A stretch of DNA of 64,000 bases from Symsagittifera roscoffensis (lineage: Eukaryota; Xenacoelomorpha; Acoela; Convolutidae): positions 56,500,312-56,564,311 of the forward strand of contig NC_087066.1 in NCBI RefSeq assembly GCF_963678635.1. The letters run 5' to 3'. A model generated the notes under the pieces. The model did not search any database. It had not been told where the DNA came from and saw nothing but the letters and a program-made list of their open reading frames with translations. Numbering within the stretch: the stretch's first letter is position 1; every line of letters begins with the position of its first letter. Positions 52,551 to 64,000 of this stretch are shown here, piece after piece. A program made the position numbers and the translations under genes.

Positions 52551-53215
52551 CTAGGTTCTAGTACGACTGGCTAGCGTCTAAACACAGCTATACATGCTTT
52601 TCACCGTCTCTGCCAAAGCCAGTTCTTTTGGTGGTCTCTTTCTAACATCGGGTCGACAAAACTTTACTGCTTTCCGGTTTCGACCAAAACGCTCAAATTA
52701 ACTGAATTATATGCAAAAAAAGTGAGGTCATGGCTGGATCTCAGTATCCCAGACCACGAGGTCACTCCTAAAAACAGGGCTACTACTATCTATTATATTA
52801 CTATTGTTTTTGTTCAGTATTTAAATTTCATCATCTCCATCGAAGATGGATCAACCTTTTCCCTCATTCCTAGCTTCTCATTCTCTGAAAATGAGTCGGG
52901 ATTTTGATTAAATTCAATTCAGGACATGCTCAGGAAGCTAAAAGTTTTTACATAAAAGTTTGAGTTGTGGGCACGAGACCCCTCCGGATTCTGGAATCCG
53001 GGGAAATAGCACTCCTATTTCTTTCCGGAAGGCTGGACACGCCGTCCAAACACCCTCACTTTTTCTCGGGTTCTACGTTGAAACGATTGTAGCAGCACAA
53101 TCTTTACAACTCGGAATGGTTCCTGACAATCTCCAATTACAATTTCAATCTATTGTCGTTTTCTCGTAGTTGTTTCCACTGCAACTTTTGTTGTTCTGTT
53201 TCGCCGTTTCAGTGT
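52551..53215 (-). repeat. Continuation of old LTR-like sequence
   Basis: No coding potential is recognised. It is collinear with 23262-23850 of the left flank (blocks GACTGGC.(A/G)GCGTC, TTTTCACCGTCTC, CATCGAAGATGGAT). It begins abruptly at 52551, where the young repeat C ends. Confidence 0.65.
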
Positions 53216-54082
53216 GTGCGAACTATAAAAAGGTTACGTGTCGTTCACGTCCAAATTGAAATTTTAAAATTTAGCATGTCAATTAAAACCAACTCTTCCC
53301 GATTCGTCTAATCGTTCAAATAACGCTGCTAATCCATTAAAACCATCAATCTTCCAAGTTAGATATTCTTTTTCAGATCGAAAAAATTTCGATTGCGAAA
53401 CTGCATTTTCGTACATTCTGGTCGAATGTCACATAATCCCTGGACAGCCCGATCAATGTCCTCATTGAATCTCGTAGTCTTCATCAAAATGGTACGGTGC
53501 CATCGAACAGAATTTACAAAATGCATTAAGTCACTTTTATCCACGTCATATCGACTCACTGCAGAATATAAATGGAATCATACTACACTACTATAGCCTT
53601 CCAAATTCTTTCACCAATCTGCAGTTTACGAGTATATACTTAAGATAAAACCTCTTTTTAGACTTCCAATGTCTACGTCCCGATTTGGAATTTTTTCTCC
53701 TATTTTTAAAAAAGTAGGGACGCAAGACAGTCCTGCCAACCCACAAACTAAAGTTATCATACTATGTTTCTTCCCTTCGGAAATTTAGTTGTTACTGGCC
53801 CTGAATATTAAATATAAGAAACTCGGTGGTTAGAAGAAACAATGAAATAATCTCCTTCTTCAAGAGATTACCCAAGCCTTTCATGTCACCACAAAGTGAT
53901 CAGTCGTCCTAGTTATTGAAAAACATTCACGCAGGCTGGAATATTTTAATATATTCTTCACTCAAGCCTCTCTAAATAAATAGTAAGTGTCTCAAAAGCC
54001 ACTAACTAAAATCATAATGCAATATTATAAATGCAACAAATTCATTAATCTTCAAAACTCAACTAAATGTTTTCTTTTCAGT
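53216..54082 (-). repeat. LTR-like direct repeat of the old element, copy 1
   Basis: Collinear with 60319-61167 over about 850 bp, with scattered differences. Shared strings include AAAAAGGTTACGTGTCGTTC at one end and TTTTCTTTTCAGTTT at the other. It follows the end of the ORF3 homologue on the minus strand, the position of a 3' LTR. Sequence similar to the left flank (23262-24054) continues from within it to 52551. Confidence 0.85.
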
Positions 54083-54343
54083 TTCAATTGCAAATTTAGT
54101 TGCGTTGTTTCTCATTTGAGTTTTTTGTCACATACAAAACAAATCTGAGTTTTAACATCTTCTCTTTCGTCGCTTCTTTGTTTCCTCCTTTGTTCGTCGT
54201 TTAGAGGTTCTAAAACTTCTAAATTCTTCTAATTTTCTTTCTTTTTGGTTCTTGTTTTTCGGCCATTTGTCAATGTTCCATCTCCTCCTCCTGCGACTTT
54301 GACTCCGCACTTTCAGTCTCTTTGTCTTGCAACACGTCGGTAG

Positions 54344-57300
54344 CTATTCTGACGCTGTTGGAAGACGCTCTTCTACTCTTTGTTTACAATAAGGTAGAGG
54401 ATCAACGTTAGATTCTCTGTTTCGGCAGAAGCTGTTTTGGAGGCACATCGTCACGTTTTTCTCCAATTCTTCCTTCAGCATCTCTTCTTTTTCCCTTCCG
54501 TCACATTCACTTGTTCTAGAACTTCTCTTCACTGCGGTAGTTACTGTGTTCCGATGAGTTACAAAAGCTCGCTTAAAAGCTCCTGCTCCAATGTCCAGCT
54601 GATACGCACTGTTAACTCTGCTGTATTTCGACATATGTTTCTTGGCATATTCGTATAACCATGCTGTGAGGTTGGCTCTAAGCCATGGTATCAGTCGTCT
54701 TCTGGCCCATATCTTTTTCACTTCCATCGGAATGTTCAAGATTCTGCACATTGTCTCAAAAAGATCTAAATCTTTTAGACAATCCAATTCCTGTAACTGT
54801 TCTTTCGTCGGCGCCTCCTGTCTATTGTTCTCTTTTACCTGAGCTTCCAGCCATCGTATCGCCATCATAACTCCTACTATCACTATCGTTATGGGCTGTG
54901 AGGAATCTGGTAAACTCATGGAGAGCAGATGTCCACAGTCCCAGATCAACACCAGATTACTACGCCCGGGGTACCACCATGTTTGTAGCAAGCAATGGCA
55001 GGGGAACTCATCACGTGTTGACATGATGCTCCTCCAATTACGTTTTCCCGAAGCTTCCAGTAGTGGTTCCACTTCCATCGTCACTCGGTGGACTTCATCA
55101 TTTTCATCTACTGCATTGTAATCGGTGACTGTTGATCCTTTCTGCTTTTGTATTTCAAAGTCGCTGAAGTTTCCACTGGCGTATCCCATAAACTTCTTTA
55201 CCAGTATCGATTCTAACTCCTCTTTGGTTCCCTCCGGAACTGCTGAGAACAATTTACCCAGTAACTCGTAAGATTTTTCTGGCATTCTTGCCAGTCTTAC
55301 GCATTTTGGCACTGAGAAGGCTTGATCCACGATCGTTCTCGTACTTTTCGCATCCACCGCTACGAAATGCATTGGGTATCTGCTCTTGCACATTGGAGCT
55401 AGAATTGATCCCACTAAATATCTCGCTCCCGTCGGACTACGATACGTTTCACTATGCCGGATTCTCATTTCCGCCTCGATCGCTTCTATCCAATTTCCAA
55501 TATACTTCTGCTCGGTTTGCAACACTCCCGGAAACACTTCTACACTGATGGTCGTAACCATCTCATGCTTTTGTTCTAGATTCAATAGTGACTATGAAGA
55601 ACCAAACATGCTGTGGAATCCTTGTGCAGTCACTAGATTCACCTCGGTTCCTCCATGGCAATCTGCAATCAGTTCCGTTTCTGTTCTCGCCTTCATCACA
55701 ATGTTCCCAAACAATATCGTCAATTGCTTGTGTTGTTTCTCCAGGGTCTTTACGCAATCCAGACCTCCACAGATGTGACCTTCCAGTCCACAGACTTCTG
55801 GCAGACAACTACCAGGTTTGACCCAGTCCTCTGGTCCCCAGCCATGCAACTCTACTTTGTCTTCTCCGTTGTTCTTAGAGGCTGTCGTCATCAAATTATA
55901 GATGATGTTCAGGTCACGCAAGTTACAGTCTGAGTTCAGTTCCCACTGCACGTCTTGTGTCGCACGTAATATTGAATCAGCGTTGGGATTAGGACACCAT
56001 GATGGTTTCATCAGTTCCCATGCCACCATTAAGCTCGTTCTCAGTAGTTCGTCCGAGATTCCCAATCCAAACTCCATTCGGTTGTCCGATTTTGGCACTG
56101 AAGGTGCAGTCACCTTTTCCTCCAAGACTAGTCCCAGCTTGAACTGCTGATTAGCAGCGCTTACTATCGTTGCAATTCTTGAATTCCAGAATCTTAGCAA
56201 CACTGTTTGCTCGTAATCAAAGAAACAATCGCTTATGTCTTCATTTAGGAAAAGGTTGTACGCCATCCCTATGATTCCGGAAACGTAACTGTATGATTTC
56301 TTCCTGATCGGTCCACAGTATTCACTGGAGCTTGTCAGTGCTCCCATAATTTTTTTCGACAGCCTCAGCTCCTTATTTGGGAACCTCCTTATTTCATCTA
56401 TTTTCTTCATCGGTTCTAGTTCCACGGGTTCTTTCATTTTCACTCGCATTGGTTTGCTCTGATATATGTCCAAAAATGCTAGCAAGAGCAAAGTTTTCGC
56501 TTGTTCATCGCCTTCTCTTAGCATCTTGATGCAAGTGTTCAAGGTTGACACTGAAATGTGTTCTATCATAAATCGAACGAAACAGAGAGCGTCTCTACTT
56601 CGCGCACGCTACTGCTGCAGCTTCTTGGGTCATCAGATCCCTCACACTCGTCATTAAGAACACCGTTTCTCCCTTTGATCTTTTCCTTTCTTCCGAATCA
56701 TATTCCCCGCGAGTCAGTCCAATCATGCACCAAGCGAACCTCAGTTGTATCTCTGTTCTCACATAGGGTATTGCTATCAGTGCGTGTATCTTCGGCATGA
56801 TTCTCATTTCTTCTTCGAAGTATCGTAACACTATCGCTCTATATGGAAGGCTCATTAATTGCTCGATCGCTTCCGTGTGCATTTCAGACGATACCAGAGT
56901 CCCATATGCCTTCTGCTTCAGGTTGGTGCCTTGCATCATCGTCTCCAAATAGCCTTCCATGGCACTTTTCTCTTCCAGAGCCATTAAGTGTCCTCTGGCC
57001 GAACTTCTGTACTCTAACATCTCCATGTATCCACCGGTGGGCTCATGAATTGATACAGTTTCCGATACTGTCAGTCGGTTATATTCCACTGGGACTAGCT
57101 GTCCTACGACTCTTCCCTTTCGGTGATTCATGGGAGACGATTTGAAGACTTTAAGGGTACTCTCTTTACATTGGCTGAGTATCTCCATTTCTAACGTCGC
57201 TCCAGTCAGAGTGCGGTTACTCTTCTTGGTTTTGTAACTGGCTGATTTAATTCCTGCCATGAGAATGGGTGGCACCATCGCTACGTCAGTCAACATCCTG

Positions 57301-60300
57301 TCTGTGCCAGAAAATCGATCATCACCCTGTCCCAAGTCCATAGCTTCTTCGACGCGTTTTCTTTTAGCTGAGCTGACAGCTTTCATCGAGGTTTCGGAAT
57401 CCACCTTTGTCTTTCCCGTTTTCCTCAATTTCACCTTGCTGCCCAGTTTCATCTTCATTTCATTAATTCTATCAGTCACCATTTTTGATCGCATCGTTCC
57501 CTTCCGGGTTCTTGACAGATATAACACTTCTCCTTTGTCTTCTTGCGGCGTCATCATGATAGGAGAGTTTGCCTCACTTTCGTCAGTGGCCGAGTCGATC
57601 AACAACTCGCTCAATCTCCCCTCACACTCGTCGAGTTTTTCAAGGACTTCCCGCATTAGTGATCAGTTTAGACCTAGTTTCAAAATAGACTGGGTTCCGT
57701 AGCTCTGAATTACTGTCCAGACCTCTTCCATGAAGGCCACTCTGTCCATTCTGCATCCCGTCCTATTTTCATGGTCTCTATGATGCACTTCTCACTCGTT
57801 TTCGGGCAACTTTTCCAAGAAAGGTACTCTGGCAGTGCCTTCTATTCTTCTTCTCCTTGGTGATTCCATCAAGTGTTTCTGTTCGGTATTTTTAGAATTG
57901 CTCGGAGAGCTGTTCTCCGGCAAGTTCCAGTTCGTTCCCATGAAGGCCGACGGAGGTTCGACGGAGGTTCCAGCGTGGAAGTTTCCCCGTCTGCCGGCTC
58001 AATCGTCGCTTCCAACGTGTCCGTGCCGTTTTCAAAATCGCTGAGGAAATTGAAGTCCAGGCTGGACATCCCTCCTGTCGAAGCCTTATCGTCTTCTTTC
58101 TTGGCTTGATCGGCATCCTGTTGCATAGGTTCTTCCGATCGACGGCTTCCTCCCTGCCCATCGTCTTGTCTCGGATTCTTCCCTGAACTTGAGGGCCTTT
58201 GCTCTTCACTCCTTGGCCCATTAGGAAATTTCGGTATAACTAGTCTGCCAGCTGACTGATCTTCCTCCTCTCTATGAACTACTTTGACTTCTTCATGGCC
58301 GAAGGGTGCTAGCATGGTTCTAGTCTGTTGTGTTCCTCCCACCGTTAACTCTGGTTTTACACTCGTTAAGATTTAGGAGGCTTCTGGTAAGTCAGCCTTG
58401 CCTCTCATAATCATAAGCGCTAGAGCCAGTTTCGCCCATTCCTCGTCAAAGCTCCCAGGCTTCGGAGTCGCGGCATTGCTCATTCGTCTCCTCGTTGTTT
58501 CATCAGTGATAGTAAAATGCTTTTTACTGTAGCACTGCAACGTTTCGGCCAATGAAACACGGATCCATCATTTCACAGAATTTCGCCATTCTCCTTTCGT
58601 TGGTCTCAAAGGCTCCCATCCTAGGGGTTTGCACTGCGGAGACTGCTCAAAGCAGCATCCTTCTTATCAGAGGGAATTCAGGGATTTCCTCCGGCAGTTT
58701 TTTGTACTCCTCCCAGCCTTTCGTCTCTTCTATCACCTTATGGTACGCGACCATTAGACGAGGAATTCTCGTGATTTCGCAATTGGTATTATCATGCGGC
58801 CTTAAGTTCCAGAGCTTTGGGAACACCTCGATGTGTCTTCTGTCCACTGCTCCCATACGATCACGGAAGTGATCGTCACAGTTGAAGACCGTCATTTCTG
58901 ACTCCGATATCTTTGCAAACAATAGGTCTTCGCTCATGAGCTCTCGCAGTACATGCTGCTCACACCAGTTCAGCGCACTTCCGTCCACTGCTTACATGAG
59001 GTTCAGGTGCATCACCGACCTCCTGTATGCTTTCACCTTAACATCAGGGAACGCAAACGTGACTGCAGGTCCATATATGACCGTCACGAACTCCGTGGCT
59101 CCCCTGATCAATGCTAAGGGTTCGGTCCTCATAGCTAAGCTCAGATCAGTTAGCAGGGGCATGCCCCCAACATGACGCCGCACGTCTTCCTCCCTCTGAG
59201 TCGTTTCGTCCTCTCCAGTTTTAAAGCGATTCTGCTTTAGGAGGTACTGGATAAGGTTATGTCGCAAACCTCTTATCTTATTCCAGGAATCCGTGGATCT
59301 CTTCACATCGAATTTCCTCACGTTCTCTCTCATCTGCTCTCGGATACCGTGTCAAATTCATCAATCCTCTTAAGTTTCCATGCGTTATCGCAATCAACGT
59401 TAGAAGTCCGTCTATCGCAAATTCTGCACTCCTTCGATGAGCAGTATCGCTGGCCCTTTCACAAAGTGCTCTGCTCCAAACGTCAGGAACAGGGCTAGTA
59501 ATTCAACGATCGATACTTCTACGACTGCTTGGAGGAATTCTTTTTATCAGATATCGAGAAAGCGAGGGGTAAATGTTCGCCAAGAAGGACGTGGTCCATC
59601 TGGCTCCTAGCCCCTCCAGCATGCTGTCAGTAGGGTCAAAGCCTTCTTCTCCCTTCACATTCTGTGTCCAGAAAGCTTCCAGGGTCACTTGGCACACTCT
59701 GTTCACGAACTCGGCTGACTTCTCTTCAGCATTTTTGGCCAGGTTTACCTCTTTCACTAAGTAGGCATGGATTTTCCTGATCATCACTGGGCCTCGCTCG
59801 AAAGCATCCGCACCCAATGCTGCTATCCGAGGGGTCAAGTGCAGCCATTTGTTAGCCTCTGGTTTCGTTCTCAAAACCATCGCTTCCAAATGAGCTCTGG
59901 TTTCCTTGGATTTCTTCCTTCTCTCTCCTTCCTCCTTTATTTCCATTCCTCGGAACCATAAATCGTTTGACATCGCCACGATCACTCTATGGTCATCGTC
60001 AATTCCTGGTTTCAGTTTGACTGGTCGGCTGAAGTTGGACAGTTCAAACCCCAGTACCTCGTCTAACACTAACATGTGTAGTGAATGGTCCTTAAATCCT
60101 CGCATCGCATTCGAGATGTCAGACCACACCGCAGGTAATTCAGCCTTGAGTGGCCTCAGATTCTCCATTTCTATTCCGCGATTTGGGGCAGATATGATCA
60201 TATCGTATTTCCCTTCCGAGAGCAAAGCCACCATCGCATATACAAACTTCAGTCCATCCGGGAGCCGTGCATATCCCGGAGACAGTGCAAACATATCCCG

Positions 60301-60312
60301 GAGACAGTGCAA
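54344..60312 (-). pseudogene. Degenerate ORF3 homologue (middle and C-terminal parts)
   Basis: Fragments in successive frames on the minus strand (60312-59503, 59333-58992, 58988-58647, 58342-57869, 57656-56595, 56569-55592, 55585-54344) align in order with the ORF3 of the young element. Shared landmarks are SPGYA, LDEV and the DDH of the second SGNH-like region, YGPAVT, ALNWC, YVSG.(I/M)GIAYN-like strings, PSWCP.P, the Cys/His cluster PGSCLPEVCGLEGHICGGLDC with the same spacing, and FSVPKCVRLAR. The breaks are several frameshifts and in-frame stops. The N-terminal third is missing, replaced by an LTR-like repeat. This fragment was never annotated as a host gene family known to me. Confidence 0.88.
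60271..60312. repeat. 22-bp tandem duplication at an element junction
   Basis: CATATCCCGGAGACAGTGCA plus two more bases occurs twice in direct succession, next to the boundary between the ORF3 homologue and the LTR-like repeat. It may be a scar of the rearrangement that removed the polymerase region. Confidence 0.8.
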
Positions 60313-60318
60313 ACAGAT

Positions 60319-61167
60319 GGTGCGAAAAATAAAAAGGTTACGTGTCGTTCATGTCCAAATTGAAATTTTAAAAACTAGCATGCCAGTCAAAACTTACCCC
60401 TCCCGATTCGTCTAATCGTTCAATTAGCGTCACTAATCCATAAAAATCATCAATTCTCTCGGTCAGTTGTTCCGATAAAAATTCGAATACGAAACTGCAT
60501 TTTCGAACATTCTGCTCGAATGTCAGATACTCCCCGGACAGCCCGGTCAATGCCCTCATTGAGTCTCGTAGTCTTCATCAAAATGGCACGGTGCCATCGA
60601 ACAGAATTTACAAAATGCATTAAGTCACTTTTATCCACGTCAGATCGACTCACTGCAGAATATAAATGGAGTCATACTACACTAGTATAGCCTTCCAACT
60701 TTTTTCACCCTTCTGCACTTTTCGAGGATATACATAAACCTCTTTTTAGACTTCCAATGTCTATGTCCCGATTTGGAACTTTTTCTCCTAGTTTTAAAAA
60801 AGTAGGGACGCTGGACAGTCCTGCCAACCCTCAAACTAAAATCATCCTACTATGCTTCTTCCCTTCGGAAATTTAGTTCTCACTGCCCTGAATATTAAAA
60901 TTAGGAAACTCGGTGGTTAGAAGGAACAATGAAATAATCTCCTTTTTCAAGAGATTACCCAAGCCTTTCATGTCACCACAAAGTGATGAGTCGTCCGAGT
61001 TGTTGAAAAACAATCATGCAGGCTGGAATGTTTTAGTATATCCTTCACTCAAGCCTCTCTAAATAAATAGTAAGTGTCTCTAAAGCCACTAACTAAAATC
61101 ATAATGCAAATTTATAAATGCAACAAATTCTTTATTCTTCAAAATTCAACTATAATTTTCTTTTCAG
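60319..61167 (-). repeat. LTR-like direct repeat of the old element, copy 2
   Basis: Second copy of the 850-bp repeat at 53216-54082. It sits where RT, RNase H, integrase and the ORF3 start should be, between the protease and the ORF3 homologue. This mirrors the young array, in which a deletion also joined LTR to ORF3, and suggests recombination or deletion between tandem units. Confidence 0.85.
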
Positions 61168-63991
61168 TTTAATTATCACATCGAAGTTCCTGACAAAATT
61201 ACGGCCTAGGATCAATTGGTCTGAGTCGTCCAGATTTTCAACCACCAGGAAACTCATCCAAAGATCGCGTCCTCCCATGTGAAGGACCGTTATTGGTGAC
61301 CTTCCGGCCACATAGATTGCTCCGCGGTTGGCGGCTGCCGATCTTAGGTTTGTTGGAATTAGATCATCCCTCGTGAAGCCCATTCTTTCCCAAGTTTTTA
61401 TCGGCATCGCGCTTACTACCACTCCTGTGTCCAGAAGCCCTGTGACTCCGATTTTCTTCCCGTTGGTGTCGAGCAGATGTGCAGTCACATCTGCTTCGTA
61501 TCCAATGTGAACCGCGTCTTGGTCCATTATGGCGTCATGGCCAATTCTGCGGACCTCAAGTTCTTCCTGTCCCAAATGGATCTGCCCTTTTTGGTCGCTA
61601 TCTGTTGTGACGTAGGTCCTAGTGTAGATACTTATCCCGTCAACGTTCAACATCAATTGATAAAGTCCATAGAATTCCACGTAACGCCCGTGAGGTTTCT
61701 TCGTTCGAGGCCTACCCGTCTTCAACAACGCTCGTACAGCCCTCGACTCAGTGCGTGGCTCTACTTGTCTCAGATAATCTGCATATGTGTCTAAATGCAT
61801 CATAGTGAACTCTGAAGGTTCACTTGGATTCCTGATCACCTGATGCCCCGCAATTAAACTTATTGACTGTATTCTGCTTCCCTGTGGCACCTTTCCGAAC
61901 GTCTGCCCAGAGATCACATTTAGTTTCATGCTCAAACTACTTGGTGCTTTCGTTTTTTCGACTTCTGATGCATTGAAGGCGTTCAGCCTTTCCTGAATTT
62001 TCTCATTTTCTACTTCGAGCTTCACCTTTTGTTCGATCTCCTTCGTCACCAATTCCTGTTGGACTCTATTTAGAGCATCCCTCGCGGCTGCCCTATAGTC
62101 CATCTTCAAGTCATCCACTGCAGTCACCGGTTCTGGTTCACGTATCTCTTCCGTTACCGCCTGCATCTTCTTCGTTGCCAGCTCTTGCGGTTTTTTTCCG
62201 CGTGCCTCCGCTTCACTCAACAGGTGAGTTTTGCAGGCTTTCACACCCAATAAAGCTTCCTCATGCCTTGGATGCTTTATTTCTGCTACAGCATCCCAGA
62301 ATTGTGGACAATCCGTCTTAAAATGACCTTCCAAATTACAAAAGAAACACCTCGGGCCAAATTTTGCAATTACTCTTCTCATGAAATCTTCATGATCGAC
62401 CTCTCACGCATCTTCATCTTCGAGGCTAAAGCCTATCGCTTTCATGCCCTGTTTATAAGTTGGGCGTGCTGACACATGATGGTCCGTCGAACTGCAATTT
62501 GCACAAGAGCGTCTCTTGTCCATATCGTCCCTTGGTTTGTACCAGTTGTTTCCTTGGTTTGCTTGTCCGTTGTTAAGATTGCCATAATTGTTCTCGTAAT
62601 ATCCAGATCTCGATGGAGGCTTCAGCAAAAGGTTTTCTTTAGACTTGAGTCTCAACTCCTCTGGTGTAGGCGCATTAGTTGAGATTGGTGTATATGTGTC
62701 GCTAACATCATCATTCTTCACAACATCGATGAATTTTGAGCCTACTGCCAGGTTCATCCTTCTGTTCGACTCATCTAGTTGGCTACGCCTCCTCAGCATC
62801 TCCAAATTGTCTAGAAACTTGTCTATCGTCTCATCTTCACGTTGCCTCCGTTTCTCGAAGCGCATCATTGCTTAGTGTCCTTGCACCTCTGAGCCAAAAC
62901 GATTTACCAAGATTTCAAAGATTTTCTCAGCAGTATTGCTTTTTGGCTATCACACAGTTTAGGGCTGTCCCTTCCAATTTGCTGGTAAGAGCAATGCTTT
63001 CTTGTCTTTCTGACAAGTCCTCTTCTTCAAAACGCAGTTTCTTCACCTCTATCCAGGTTTCAATACAGTCATCATATTCTTTTTTATAGCATCTTGGTTT
63101 CTTAAAAACATTTCTGGACTTTTCACTACGTTCATTGGTTCCTGATAACCTCGTAAGAAATGTTTCAAAAGACCTGTTCAGAGGTTCAAAGGCTGTGGCC
63201 ATTGATGTAGCGTCTCTTGAATGCCCCGCTTGAGTATCATTGCCCCCTGATAAGGGCTCTGGGTTTACCCTCCTGTCCGAATCGCTGGGATTGTTTCGTC
63301 CTTGACTCGCATGACTCCTGTTCCTGGAATCACATCTCCCAGTCGCATATGTATCTTGCGTCGGTCGTTTGTTTGAGGTCTGTCTGTTGCCAGTTGAGAT
63401 TCCTCTGATGTTTGGGCCCCGTGTTCTATTGTCCCCTGTGACATAGCTTGATGAACTGCCCCTTCCTCTAGTAGATCCATATGTCCTTCTCCTATTCTGT
63501 TGTTCATTGAAGTTCACCCTCGGCTCCCTGCTGGGTTCTCCCGAGTTCGATTCCCCATTTTTTGATCCACTCCTGCTGCTTAGTAGCCCGTCCAACCTAT
63601 CCATGATAGCCTGAGTTCGCCTCTCCATCATCGCATCTATATTCGTGCCAAGAGTCCCAAGAGTCTGCTCTTGTTGAGTTCTCAACTTCTCCATGTCGTC
63701 TCTCAATCATAATTCTCTTTGCTCAGCTTCGCTCGTCATTCGCGACAAGTTCTTCGCCAAGTGTTCATCCGTTCTCTCCTTCAAGCGTTTTTCGCTTCTA
63801 CTAACTTTTCGTCTGTTGCGGTTGATCTCTTCCCGCAGATTTTCTCTCTCGACGTGGACTGCCCTTTCTTGTTTACTGATTCTTAAGGACATCTGTTCAT
63901 TCTGTTCTCCTATGCTGCCCACTATGTTGTTCAAGGCTTCTTCAATTGATGCTCCGGTATCCACTAATAGCGTAACAAGTGGCGGTGTCAC
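61150..63991 (-). pseudogene. Degenerate Gag and protease of the old element
   Basis: Open pieces on the minus strand are 63991-63707, 63706-62927, 62868-62404 and 62382-61150. They show a coiled-coil N terminus, capsid-like sequence (FKKPRCYKK, AMMRFEKRRQRDDE-type string), one zinc knuckle with an altered Cys order (CANCSSTDHHVSA, final Cys lost), a second intact knuckle (CFFCNLEGHFKTDC) and a protease with LLDTG and LILGRNF. In-frame TGA codons occur at 63709-63707 and 62406-62404, and there is a frameshift near 62930. The frame then ends shortly after the protease, where sequence changes to the LTR-like repeat. Confidence 0.88.
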
Positions 63992-64000
63992 GCTGTCAAT

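Larger units (their letters stand above)
52551..64000 (-). mobile_element. Older, degenerate minus-strand giant Gypsy-type element (partial)
   Basis: Read on the minus strand the order is gag, zinc knuckles and protease (63991-61150), an LTR-like repeat (61167-60319), the middle and C-terminal parts of an ORF3 homologue (60312-54344), then LTR-like sequence (54082-52551). RT, RNase H, integrase and the ORF3 N terminus with the canonical SGNH domain are absent. Multiple stops and frameshifts show that it is dead. The protein similarity to the young element is clear but distant, so it represents a separate, older family. It continues beyond the right edge. Confidence 0.85.

Overview
This is a nuclear window from an animal, probably an invertebrate. 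It is AT-rich, holds two intron-containing metazoan housekeeping genes on the minus strand, and more than half of it is giant LTR-retrotransposon DNA. No bacterial, organellar or rRNA signal is visible. The exact lineage cannot be read from the sequence. Very large Ty3/Gypsy elements are known from planarians (called Burro) and plants (Ogre), so a flatworm is possible but unproven.

Layout. (1) 853-1426 (-): the first three coding exons of a peroxisomal multifunctional enzyme type 2 / HSD17B4 gene that runs off the left edge. (2) 1427-8821: intergenic DNA with two tandem-repeat blocks, of about 720 bp and 442 bp period. (3) 8822-21391 (-): a four-exon TARBP1-type tRNA (guanosine-18-2'-O)-methyltransferase gene. 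The exon sum is 3984 nt, an exact 1328 codons, with GT-AG junctions at every intron. Its introns carry old tandem repeats and tRNA-like SINE heads. (4) 22930-24054: debris of an old minus-strand Gypsy element, consisting of a protease remnant joined to an LTR-like stretch.

(5) 24055-52550 (+): a young giant Ty3/Gypsy-type array. Its order is ORF3 tail - LTR A - internal remnant - LTR B - full internal region - truncated LTR C. The LTR-containing repeats are about 4.1-4.3 kb, nearly identical, and contain a 14-bp minisatellite. The internal region encodes Gag-Pol (zinc knuckles, protease, RT, RNase H, integrase, interrupted once by an in-frame TGA). Pol carries a long C-terminal extension that ends in a divergent macro-like domain. 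It is followed by an uninterrupted 2959-codon ORF3 with a coiled coil, a complete SGNH-hydrolase triad, a second degenerate SGNH-like region and a large uncharacterised remainder with a Cys/His cluster.

(6) 52551-64000 (-): an older, diverged relative of the same element type in the opposite orientation. It lacks RT, RNase H and integrase and is broken by stops and frameshifts, but its ORF3 homologue is still recognisable. ORF3 is therefore a conserved component of this retroelement group rather than a chance ORF.

The most interesting content is this retroelement: its giant third ORF, the SGNH pair, the macro-like Pol tail, and a strong element-wide excess of the hexamer CTTGAG. Statements of homology rest on motif recognition by eye; no database search was possible.
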